Below are positions 1 to 5,883 of a DNA stretch of 6,381 nt, piece after piece. A program made the position numbers and the translations under genes. Origin of the DNA: an uncultured Porphyromonas sp. (GTDB taxonomy: Bacteria > Bacteroidota > Bacteroidia > Bacteroidales > Porphyromonadaceae). How positions within the stretch are numbered: position 1 is the first letter of the stretch; each line of letters opens with the position of its first letter. The notes below the pieces were generated by a model. That model worked only from the letters and a program-made list of their open reading frames with translations. It was not told where the DNA came from and made no database searches. Where the stretch lies: NCBI GenBank assembly GCA_945875135.1, contig CAMCJO010000135.1:1-6381 (forward strand), given 5' to 3'.

Positions 1-53
1 AGCCAACAGCTAACGGACACAACGAACGCCCTCCCGCTAGACACTCCCAGTGC
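1..53. repeat. Left copy of a direct repeat flanking the restriction-modification gene
   Basis: These 53 bases match 3083-3135 at 52 of 53 positions; the one difference is A25 against G3107. The copy opens in the AACAGCY heptamer array and runs into a REP-like unit that starts GAACGCCCTCCC. The window edge cuts the left side, so the true repeat may be longer. The REP unit is broken after position 53: where the right copy closes its stem with GCGTCC, this copy reads CCTCCC followed by a 10-bp palindrome CCGCATGCGG (57-66). About 37 extra bases follow before the shared 9-mer CTTACATTT resumes at 94. Confidence 0.9.
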
Positions 54-95
54 CTCCCGCATGCGGTTGCTCTCCTGCCTTTCGGTATTTATGCT

Positions 96-103
96 TACAT
101 TTG
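96..103 (+). promoter_or_regulatory. Putative -7 promoter element (TACATTTG) of the restriction-modification gene
   Basis: TACATTTG matches the Bacteroidetes -7 consensus TAnnTTTG exactly and ends 24 nt before the ATG at 128, implying a short leader. A matching -33 TTTG at the usual distance is not visible; the nearest TTG is at 67-69, which is rather far. The element lies just after the left flanking repeat. The right repeat copy has TACATTTC at the equivalent place (3141-3148). Confidence 0.45.
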
Positions 104-127
104 CGCATCACTCATCATCTGTACACT

Positions 128-2692
128 ATGGGCTACAACATCACGCTTAGAGAGGAGGAGATCAAAAACCTCGTAGCGCAAGACATCTTCGCCGACTACG
201 ATTGCACTCGCATCATCAGCAATATAGACTTTGCCGTCACCGACCGAACGCAGACAGCACCACTAGACCCACACTTTGAGAATTACTACCTCTGGGCAGA
301 GGCTAAGCGGGGCAACAACCAAAACCTCTACCACGCCCTCGCACAGCTCATACTCACCATCGGGCGTAATCGCTCCAAGACCATCGACCTGCTACTACCG
401 CCCAAGTATCTCGGAGCCTTTGATGCCCAGCGCATCGTATTCATCCCCTACAGCCACATCGTCGATATCATCTCTATGAATGACTTCGACTGGACGGTCA
501 CCCCCTCCGACCACTCCACAAAAGAGTTTGGCATGCTCCTCCACCTCATCGAGGAGATTCTAGACAAGGAGCTACTCCTCTTTGACTACGAGACACAAGA
601 GAAAGAACTGCGTCGCTTTATCAAGGTCAACTTCCGCCCCGACAGCAGTGACACCAAGCGCATCAAGATCAATCGTACCAACTTCACCCACATCTACCAG
701 CGTTGGCGCGAAGAGGTTATGCCCTCTATCAATATAAATTGGGAGGAAGCCAAAAGAGATCAAGGCATCCTATCGGCCGACTTTTATCTCGCTGACCTAC
801 TAAGTAAGGATGGGGCTACGCTGATGGACAAGCTCTTCGTCATCCTAAAGAATGACCGCTACATATCTAATCGCACGGTGAAGCTAGGGTCAGTCGTAAA
901 TGCGGACACCGTTCAATTCACCGACGAGCAGAAAGCCTACAATCAGTTTTGGAATCACTACGAGCGTCCCCCCAAGCGAGAGTACTGGGGCTATATGCTG
1001 GAGCGTCGTGACCTCCTTGTGCCACAAGACGTACGTGAGCGCAAGGGCTCATTCTTTACCCCACAGCAGTGGGTTGCGCTCTCGCAGGAGTACCTAGCGC
1101 AGCACCTCGGTGACGAGTGGCAGGAGGAGTACTATATATGGGACTGCTGCGCCGGTACGGGCAATCTGCTCGCAGGTCTCACTAACAAGTACAATATCTG
1201 GGCATCGACCCTCGACAAAGCCGATGTAGACATTATGCACGAGCGTATCGACAGGATGGACGCTGAGGCAGCGCGTCTCGCTGAGGCTGGGGGCTCTAAG
1301 TTTGGCGGGTCTAACCTCCTCAAGAAGCACGTCTTCCAGTTTGACTTCCTCAACGACCCCCTCACCCAGCTCCCCGCCTCCCTCCAAGATGTGATCAACG
1401 ACCCCGACAAGCGCAAGAAGCTCGTCATATACATCAATCCGCCATACAAGGAGGCTGGCAATGCAAGACAGAAGACAGGTACAGGCAAGAACCAAGCTGG
1501 CGTCACCAACACGAGCCGCGTCTATCAGGACTATAGAGATGAGGTGGGGTCTGCATTTAATGAGCTCTATGCGCAGTTCTTCATACGTATCTATAAGGAG
1601 ATAAAAGGCTGTATCCTTGCAGAGTTTTCAAAGTTGAAGCTCCTGCAAGGGTCGAACTCTGCAAAGTATCGATCCGTCTTCCGTGCCAAGCTCGAAAAGC
1701 TCTTCATTGTTCCTGCAAATACTTTCGACAACGTAAAGGGGGAGTTTCCCATCGGCTTCTTTATCTGGGACACCAGTCAAGAGACTACCTTCGATGAGAT
1801 AAGAGCGGATGTCTATCATCGAGACAGCTCCTATCAAGGAGTCAAGACCATACTCTCTTGTGATGACAAAAAGCGCATCACCCCTTGGATGAGTTCATTC
1901 AATAAACCAGCTCCGCACTCCTCTACTAAGAAGCTATCCATTGGGAAGCTGAACTCAGGTCGAAACGATTTCCAAAATCAAGGTATAGTTAGGATTGAGA
2001 AGCACATGACAGCTGAGCAAACTCATGCCGCACTCCTAGACATTCATCAAGAGACACTCATCATCGCTTCTATTTTCCTAGCCGTACGTCACTGCATCGA
2101 GCGTACATGGCTCAATGACCGAGACCAGTTTCTCTACCCTCACGATACGTGGCAAGAGGATTACGAGTTTCAGACAGACTGCCTAGCCTATACGCTCTTT
2201 CATACACAAAACCGCATCACGACGGCCGAGGGTACAAACCACTGGATACCCTTTACCGAAGAGGAGGTGGGTGCTAAGGAGAGATTCGAGAGCCACTTTA
2301 TGACCGACTTCATAAGGGGGCGACTAGGTGACGACGCATCGACTCTCTTTGGCGAGGAGGAGGTGCCACGACACCCCTACCCGACGGGGGGGACACCAAT
2401 TACCTTCTCGCCTGAGGCGCAGCACCTCTTTGACGCGGGGCGCAAGCTGTGGCACTACTACCACACGATGCCCGATGCGAACCCTAATGCGAGCTACTAC
2501 GATATACGGGACTACTTCCAGGGGCGCAATGCCAAGGGCGAGATGAATAGTTCGAGCGAGGACGCTCACTACACCCTCCTCGTGGATAACCTACGTAAAG
2601 CGGTCACCTATCTAGGGGACCACAAGATAGCCCCCAAGGTCTACAAGCACGGCTTCCTGCTAGGCGACCCCCAGCCCACCGCTGACGAGTAG
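128..2692 (+). CDS. Type IIG-like restriction-modification protein: fused nuclease and N6-adenine DNA methyltransferase
   Basis: Predicted to bind a specific DNA site, methylate adenine with S-adenosylmethionine, and cut unmodified DNA. An N-terminal domain (about residues 1-170) carries a probable PD-(D/E)xK core: D34 in NIDFAV, then E58 and K60 in WAEAKRG, with Q65 and Q73 in the following helix. The methyltransferase starts with motif X-like KGSFFTP (306-312). Motif I is WDCCAGTGNLL (338-348, with D339, G343 and G345) and motif IV is NPPY (437-440), typical of N6-adenine enzymes. The rest, to residue 854, probably holds target recognition. The length fits single-chain type IIG enzymes (roughly 850-1,200 aa), at the short end. 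I chose ATG 128; an in-frame GTG at 50 would start inside the flanking repeat and add 26 residues with no family-like character. The frame is intact and the key residues are present. GC drops over 1561-2040. The methyltransferase call is firm; an active nuclease is inferred. A modification-only enzyme with a decayed nuclease is the main alternative. Confidence 0.85.
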   Translation: MGYNITLREEEIKNLVAQDIFADYDCTRIISNIDFAVTDRTQTAPLDPHFENYYLWAEAKRGNNQNLYHALAQLILTIGRNRSKTIDLLLPPKYLGAFDAQRIVFIPYSHIVDIISMNDFDWTVTPSDHSTKEFGMLLHLIEEILDKELLLFDYETQEKELRRFIKVNFRPDSSDTKRIKINRTNFTHIYQRWREEVMPSININWEEAKRDQGILSADFYLADLLSKDGATLMDKLFVILKNDRYISNRTVKLGSVVNADTVQFTDEQKAYNQFWNHYERPPKREYWGYMLERRDLLVPQDVRERKGSFFTPQQWVALSQEYLAQHLGDEWQEEYYIWDCCAGTGNLLAGLTNKYNIWASTLDKADVDIMHERIDRMDAEAARLAEAGGSKFGGSNLLKKHVFQFDFLNDPLTQLPASLQDVINDPDKRKKLVIYINPPYKEAGNARQKTGTGKNQAGVTNTSRVYQDYRDEVGSAFNELYAQFFIRIYKEIKGCILAEFSKLKLLQGSNSAKYRSVFRAKLEKLFIVPANTFDNVKGEFPIGFFIWDTSQETTFDEIRADVYHRDSSYQGVKTILSCDDKKRITPWMSSFNKPAPHSSTKKLSIGKLNSGRNDFQNQGIVRIEKHMTAEQTHAALLDIHQETLIIASIFLAVRHCIERTWLNDRDQFLYPHDTWQEDYEFQTDCLAYTLFHTQNRITTAEGTNHWIPFTEEEVGAKERFESHFMTDFIRGRLGDDASTLFGEEEVPRHPYPTGGTPITFSPEAQHLFDAGRKLWHYYHTMPDANPNASYYDIRDYFQGRNAKGEMNSSSEDAHYTLLVDNLRKAVTYLGDHKIAPKVYKHGFLLGDPQPTADE

Positions 2693-2698
2693 CCCTTT

Positions 2699-2724
2699 GT
2701 AGGGGCGGACCTATGTGTCCGCCC
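2699..2724 (+). repeat. REP-like unit A (+ orientation)
   Basis: A GTAG foot (2699-2702) is followed directly by a perfect 8-bp stem, GGGCGGAC (2703-2710) and GTCCGCCC (2717-2724), around a 6-nt loop. GTAG 5' of a short hairpin is the feature recognised by RAYT (TnpA-REP) transposases in well-studied REP families. The unit begins six bases after the stop codon of the restriction-modification gene, so the hairpin could also protect or end that transcript, although no T-run follows. Confidence 0.7.
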
Positions 2725-2749
2725 GTCCCCGTCATCCCCACGTCGTCCT

Positions 2750-2786
2750 GTAGGGACGCACGAGAGTGTCTAGTGGGAGGGCGTCC
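2750..2786 (+). repeat. REP-like unit B (+ orientation)
   Basis: A GTAG foot (2750-2753) precedes a stem GGACGC (2754-2759) / GCGTCC (2781-2786) with a longer interior containing AGTGTCTAG. Unit C (2827-2863) is its inverted partner, and together they form the 47-base inverted arms of the block. Confidence 0.65.
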
Positions 2787-2826
2787 GTCCCCGTCAAAGC
2801 CTCGATGCTGTAACCTGTTATACAAC

Positions 2827-2863
2827 GAACGCCCTCCTGCTAGACACTTCCGTGCGTCCCTAC
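2827..2863 (-). repeat. REP-like unit C (inverted)
   Basis: This is the inverted counterpart of unit B. It ends in CTAC (2860-2863), the complement of GTAG. The stem is slightly broken, GAACGC against GCGTCC. The interior CTAGACACTTCC resembles the interior of the flanking repeats at 1-53 and 3083-3135, which places all of them in one family. Confidence 0.6.
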
Positions 2864-2905
2864 AGGACGAAGTCACGGCTAGCGACGTCACGGTCGTTCG
2901 ACAAC

Positions 2906-2930
2906 GGACGCACAGATCGTGCGTCCCTAC
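2906..2930 (-). repeat. REP-like unit D (inverted)
   Basis: A perfect 8-bp stem GGACGCAC (2906-2913) / GTGCGTCC (2919-2926) around the loop AGATC is followed by the CTAC foot (2927-2930). The upstream arm can instead pair with 2941-2956 over 16 perfect bases, so two mutually exclusive hairpins are possible here. Confidence 0.65.
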
Positions 2931-2991
2931 AGGACTCGTCTCTGTGCGTCCGTTGTATCAAAGGTTACAGCGTCGTGATTTTAACTGGAAC

Positions 2992-3017
2992 GGGCGGACA
3001 CATAGGTCCGCGCCTAC
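2992..3017 (-). repeat. REP-like unit E (inverted)
   Basis: This is the inverted copy of unit A with one substitution in the stem (GTCCGCGC instead of GTCCGCCC) and a CTAC foot at 3014-3017. It closes the nested block. Confidence 0.65.
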
Positions 3018-3030
3018 AAGGCGTAGTAAC

Positions 3031-3093
3031 AACAGCTAACAGCTAACAGCCAACAGCCAACAGCTAAAGGCTAACAGCCAACAGCCAACAGCT
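3031..3093. repeat. Heptamer tandem repeat AACAGCY, nine units
   Basis: Nine consecutive 7-base units read AACAGCT or AACAGCC; only the sixth (3066-3072, AAAGGCT) departs from this. The window begins inside a similar array (positions 1-11), so the heptamers border both sides of the restriction-modification gene. The period is not a multiple of three and no gene covers the array. Confidence 0.9.
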
Positions 3094-3135
3094 AACGGAC
3101 ACAACGGACGCCCTCCCGCTAGACACTCCCAGTGC
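3083..3135. repeat. Right copy of the direct repeat flanking the restriction-modification gene
   Basis: Matches 1-53 with a single mismatch. It begins in the last heptamers and contains most of REP-like unit F. Here the unit is nearly intact: the stem GGACGC (3106-3111) / GCGTCC (3134-3139) is followed by TTAC, one base away from the CTAC foot. The left copy is the more decayed of the two. Confidence 0.9.
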
Positions 3136-3253
3136 GTCCTTACATTTCGCTACTCGCATCGGAACCTCTACAAACCGCTCTGCGCCTCGCTTTGCCAAGA
3201 TCTTACGGGTGTTAAGTTATCAACAGTTAAGCGTCTATGTCTAGATTATTCAG

Positions 3254-3261
3254 TAGCTTTG
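3254..3261 (+). promoter_or_regulatory. Putative -7 promoter element (TAGCTTTG) of the parA operon
   Basis: TAGCTTTG matches TAnnTTTG exactly and ends 27 nt before the parA ATG, in the first ordinary sequence after the repeat block. A clear -33 TTTG is not present at the expected spacing, so the call rests on the -7 motif and its position. Confidence 0.45.
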
Positions 3262-3288
3262 ACGCGTTATTTATGACTGATATGTATT

Positions 3289-4068
3289 ATGGGTAGAATC
3301 ATCTCTCTTGCTAATCAGAAGGGTGGAGTCGGCAAAACAACCACTACGATCAACCTCGCAGCCTCTCTGGCTGTACTCGAGAAGAAGGTACTCGTCGTCG
3401 ATGCCGACCCGCAGGCAAACGCTTCGTCGGGACTGGGCGTCAACTCCACGACCCTCAGCGAGACTATCTACGAGTGTCTCATAGGTGGACTACCGCTCGA
3501 CAAGGTGGTGCGCCCCACGCATGTGGACAATCTCTTCATACTCCCCTCTCACATTGACCTCGTCGGAGCGGAGATAGAGATGCTTCAGCTCAAGGATCGA
3601 GAGACCGTGATGAAAGAGATGCTCCGCCCTGTCGTGGATCAGTATGACTATATCCTCATCGACTGCTCGCCCTCACTCGGCATTATCACGGTCAATGCTT
3701 TGGTTGCTAGTCATTCGGTGATCATTCCCGTACAGTGTGAGTACTTTGCACTGGAGGGTATCTCTAAGCTCCTCAACACGATACGTATCATCAAGAGCCG
3801 CCTCAACCCAGCACTGGAGATCGAGGGCTTTCTCCTTACTATGTACGACAGCCGTCTGCGACTGGCTAACCAGGTGTACGATGAGGTCAAGGAGCACTTC
3901 GGGCAGCTCGTCTTCGACACAGTCATACAGCGCAATGTCAAGCTAAGCGAGGCACCTAGCCACGGCTTGCCCGCACTCCTATATGATGCGGACAGCAAGG
4001 GGGCGATCAACCACCTGCAGCTGGCCGAGGAGCTGATCCGTCGCACGGCTCAGCGCGCAGCGTTATAA
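3289..4068 (+). CDS. parA: ParA/Soj chromosome-partition ATPase
   Basis: A MinD/ParA-family P-loop ATPase that binds nucleoid DNA in its ATP dimer form and drives segregation of the ParB-bound origin region. At 259 aa it is a standard short chromosomal (Soj-type) ParA without the N-terminal HTH domain of many plasmid ParAs. The deviant Walker A motif KGGVGKTT occupies residues 11-18, with the signature lysine K11. Walker A' is DADPQAN (38-44) and Walker B is YILIDCSPSLG (121-131, with D125). The family motifs PVQCEYFALEG (147-157) and RNVKLSEAPSHG (215-226) are intact. ATG 3289 gives the canonical short N-terminus right before the ATPase fold. No Shine-Dalgarno is seen, as is normal in Bacteroidota. 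It is first in a run with parB 24 nt downstream. Confidence 0.96.
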   Translation: MGRIISLANQKGGVGKTTTTINLAASLAVLEKKVLVVDADPQANASSGLGVNSTTLSETIYECLIGGLPLDKVVRPTHVDNLFILPSHIDLVGAEIEMLQLKDRETVMKEMLRPVVDQYDYILIDCSPSLGIITVNALVASHSVIIPVQCEYFALEGISKLLNTIRIIKSRLNPALEIEGFLLTMYDSRLRLANQVYDEVKEHFGQLVFDTVIQRNVKLSEAPSHGLPALLYDADSKGAINHLQLAEELIRRTAQRAAL

Positions 4069-4092
4069 CCACACCCTACCCCTACGATCATC

Positions 4093-4992
4093 ATGACAAA
4101 CAACAAGAAGAAAGAGAACAAAGTAATAGGCAGAGGACTAGACGCTCTACTCGGCGATGTGAGCAACTCCTCTAGCATTAGCGAGATAGCTATCGACAAG
4201 ATCGAACCCAATCCTGACCAACCTCGTAGACACTTTGACCCAGAGAGTCTCGAAGAGCTGGCCGCCTCCATACGAGCCCTCGGCATCGTGCAGCCTATCA
4301 CGGTGCGGGAGCTGACCGACGGACGCCATCTCATCATATCGGGTGAGCGTCGCTGGCGCGCCTCTAAGCTCGCCAACCTGACCTCTATCCCCGCATACAT
4401 CGTCAAGGCAAACGATGAGCAGGTGGTCGAGATGGCGCTGATCGAAAACATACAGCGCGAAGACCTCAACGCTATCGAGATAGCACTCACCTACAAGCGT
4501 CTCCTAGAGCACTCGGAGGGGACGCAAGAGGAGCTCGCCAAGAAAGTGGGCAAGACTCGCTCGTCGATCAGTAACTACCTGCGTCTCCTGCGTCTGCCCG
4601 CTGAGGTGCAGCTGGGACTGACAGAGAAGAAGATCGACATGGGTCACGCTCGTGCCATACTGAGCTTGACCGACCCAGCACAGCAGCTGAAGCTTTACCA
4701 GACCACGCTCTCGGAACATCTGAGCGTACGACAGGTCGAGGCTTTGGCCAATGAACTGCGAGAGCCGACCGAGGAACCGACGAATGCGAACAAGAAGAAA
4801 CAGCCGCTCTCCAAGCTCGCTTCCCATGGCAATGACTACGCTCCTCTAGCTAAGCAGCTGAGTAGTTTCTTCGGTACGAAGGTCTCTCTACGCTGTAAGG
4901 AGAATGGTAAGGGGAGCATCACGATCCCCTTTAGCTCTGAGGAGCAACTCATAGAGATCTGCTCAATCCTAGAGGGCGGAGCTAACCACTAG
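4093..4992 (+). CDS. parB: ParB/Spo0J chromosome-partition CTPase
   Basis: A parS-binding CTPase that spreads as a clamp along DNA, stimulates ParA and loads SMC. The 299-aa chain shows the whole domain order. The N-terminal GRGLDALLG (13-21) is the ParA-activating peptide. The CTP-binding domain carries NPDQPRRHFD (40-49), GERRWRA (84-90) and ENIQRED (118-124). The helix-turn-helix lies around TQEELAKKVGKTRSSIS (144-160), followed by GHARAIL (184-190). A charged, low-complexity linker (about 222-242, rich in E, P and K) leads to the C-terminal dimerisation domain (about 245-299). All key residues are present, so it should be functional. No parS site is recognised within the window. The next gene starts 16 nt after the stop. 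Confidence 0.96.
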   Translation: MTNNKKKENKVIGRGLDALLGDVSNSSSISEIAIDKIEPNPDQPRRHFDPESLEELAASIRALGIVQPITVRELTDGRHLIISGERRWRASKLANLTSIPAYIVKANDEQVVEMALIENIQREDLNAIEIALTYKRLLEHSEGTQEELAKKVGKTRSSISNYLRLLRLPAEVQLGLTEKKIDMGHARAILSLTDPAQQLKLYQTTLSEHLSVRQVEALANELREPTEEPTNANKKKQPLSKLASHGNDYAPLAKQLSSFFGTKVSLRCKENGKGSITIPFSSEEQLIEICSILEGGANH

Positions 4993-5008
4993 TCAGCACG
5001 CTACAGAG

Positions 5009-5869
5009 ATGCTCCGCACTGCCCTGACTCGCTCACTACTCCTCCTCGTGATGAGCTGCGCTATAGCTTGCTACAGCGGCACAGCTCTCTATGCGACTGC
5101 GTCCGTAGTGCCACAAGACACGACTGCGCTGGCGGTGGCGGCCGACACATTGGGCACGAGCCTATCCGACACTATCCGCACAGAGGAGGCGAGCGAACTG
5201 CTCTCCGCACCAACAGCCATCCAGACGGAGCATCAAGTGGTAGGAGACTCAGTTGCAACGGCAAAGGTGCCGGCGAGTTCGCCTGAAGCTTTGCAGCGTA
5301 CCACAGCAGCGCAGATAAAGAAGCGATCGGGCGGAGTGCCTTTTATCCATAAGATGGCTAGATGGTTCACTCGCTACCCCAACTCGAATGTGGCACTCAT
5401 CTGCTCCATCGTACCAGGTGGCGGGCAGCTCTACAACCAGCGCTACTGGAAGATACCGATCGTACTCTCGGCCATGACGGCGGGTGTCTATGCCGTTACG
5501 TGGAATCAGCGACTCTACCACGAGTACCACACCGCTTACGCCGATCTGCTGAGCGAAAACCCGCTCGACCACACCTCCTGGCAAGCTTTTATACCAGCTG
5601 GTGCAGATCCTAGTAAATATGTCACTGACGGAAACCTACGCTCGCGTCTGGAGCGTGGCTCCAAGCAGTACAAGGAGAGCAGAGACCTGAGCATCGTCCT
5701 CACGGTAGCACTCTATCTCCTCTCAGCACTCGACGCTTATGTCGATGCGGAGCTATACTACTTTAATGTGTCTCCTCAGCTCACGATCGATATGGGCGAG
5801 GGGCTACGTGACAAGCCTTCAGGGCCTCGACCTCAAAGCGTGATGATCGGTGCCTCGGTCCGCTTTTAG
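5009..5869 (+). CDS. DUF5683-type membrane protein of unknown function
   Basis: An envelope protein of 286 aa whose function is not known. A hydrophobic signal segment (about residues 8-29, possible cleavage after ALYA) is followed by a Ser/Thr/Ala-rich linker to about residue 105. The conserved region contains VALICSIVPGGGQLYNQRYW (128-147) and a hydrophobic stretch at about 149-165. A second hydrophobic segment (about 228-242) leads into LDAYVDAELYYFNVSP, typical of DUF5683. The PGGGQLYNQRYWK motif resembles the glycine-rich turn of TM2-domain proteins. The chain ends in MIGASVRF, with a terminal phenylalanine like outer-membrane beta strands, though two hydrophobic helices argue for the inner membrane. 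A lipoprotein reading at C17 or C21 is possible but the lipobox is poor. It sits 16 nt after parB and 14 nt before the transglycosylase gene, an arrangement I recall as conserved in Bacteroidota. Confidence 0.8.
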   Translation: MLRTALTRSLLLLVMSCAIACYSGTALYATASVVPQDTTALAVAADTLGTSLSDTIRTEEASELLSAPTAIQTEHQVVGDSVATAKVPASSPEALQRTTAAQIKKRSGGVPFIHKMARWFTRYPNSNVALICSIVPGGGQLYNQRYWKIPIVLSAMTAGVYAVTWNQRLYHEYHTAYADLLSENPLDHTSWQAFIPAGADPSKYVTDGNLRSRLERGSKQYKESRDLSIVLTVALYLLSALDAYVDAELYYFNVSPQLTIDMGEGLRDKPSGPRPQSVMIGASVRF

Positions 5870-5883
5870 ACAAACCACTCTCT

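Larger units (their letters stand above)
2698..3018. repeat. Nested inverted-repeat block (BIME- or MITE-like) with 27-bp inverted ends
   Basis: The outer arms 2698-2724 and 2992-3018 are inverted copies matching at 26 of 27 positions. Inside them, 2743-2789 pairs with 2824-2870 (41 of 47), 2806-2832 pairs with 2946-2972 (23 of 27), and 2901-2916 pairs perfectly with 2941-2956. The block consists of five REP-like units, two in + and three in - orientation. It carries no coding sequence and no transposase, so any movement would depend on an enzyme encoded elsewhere. Confidence 0.8.
2693..3288. other. Gene-free interval made of repeats plus the parA promoter region
   Basis: This 596-bp stretch holds no ORF with a recognisable product. 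In order it contains a nested cluster of REP-like hairpins (2698-3018), a heptamer array (3031-3093), a right flanking repeat with one more REP unit (to 3143), and about 145 bp of ordinary sequence leading to parA. The ORFs that can be drawn through the repeats (for example 2713-3039 on + and 2604-2891 on -) translate the repeat units themselves and are rich in Arg, Pro and Thr. Confidence 0.85.

Noticed and set aside
50..127. In-frame GTG start 26 codons upstream of the restriction-modification gene
   Set aside because: It begins inside the flanking repeat, upstream of the likely promoter motif at 96-103, and adds residues (MPPACGCSPAF...) that do not look like part of the protein family. 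ATG 128 is preferred.
1094..1512. Two overlapping - strand ORFs of 126 and 133 codons inside the restriction-modification gene
   Set aside because: They lie opposite the conserved methyltransferase motifs I to IV, whose conservation explains the open frames.
2703..2724. Rho-independent terminator of the restriction-modification gene
   Set aside because: The hairpin is strong and close to the stop codon, but no T-run follows. It is better explained as a REP unit, though it may still affect transcript ends.
2604..2891. 95-codon - strand ORF spanning the end of the restriction-modification gene and the repeats
   Set aside because: It is the reverse shadow of a real gene plus repeats, rich in Arg and Gly, with no recognisable domain.
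2713..3039. 108-codon + strand ORF across the repeat block
   Set aside because: It translates the REP units and their inverted copies; no family-like motif is seen and it has no reasonable start context.
3031..3093. Possible CRISPR array
   Set aside because: The units are contiguous 7-mers without spacers, and no cas gene is present.
3273..3296. Seven-codon ORF (MTDMYYG) overlapping the parA start in another frame
   Set aside because: It would begin only a few bases after the predicted transcription start and nothing suggests it is translated; short overlaps of this kind are common by chance.
3289..4992. parS site near parAB
   Set aside because: I looked for a TGTTTCACGTGAAACA-like palindrome across the window and found no CACGTG core in a suitable context.
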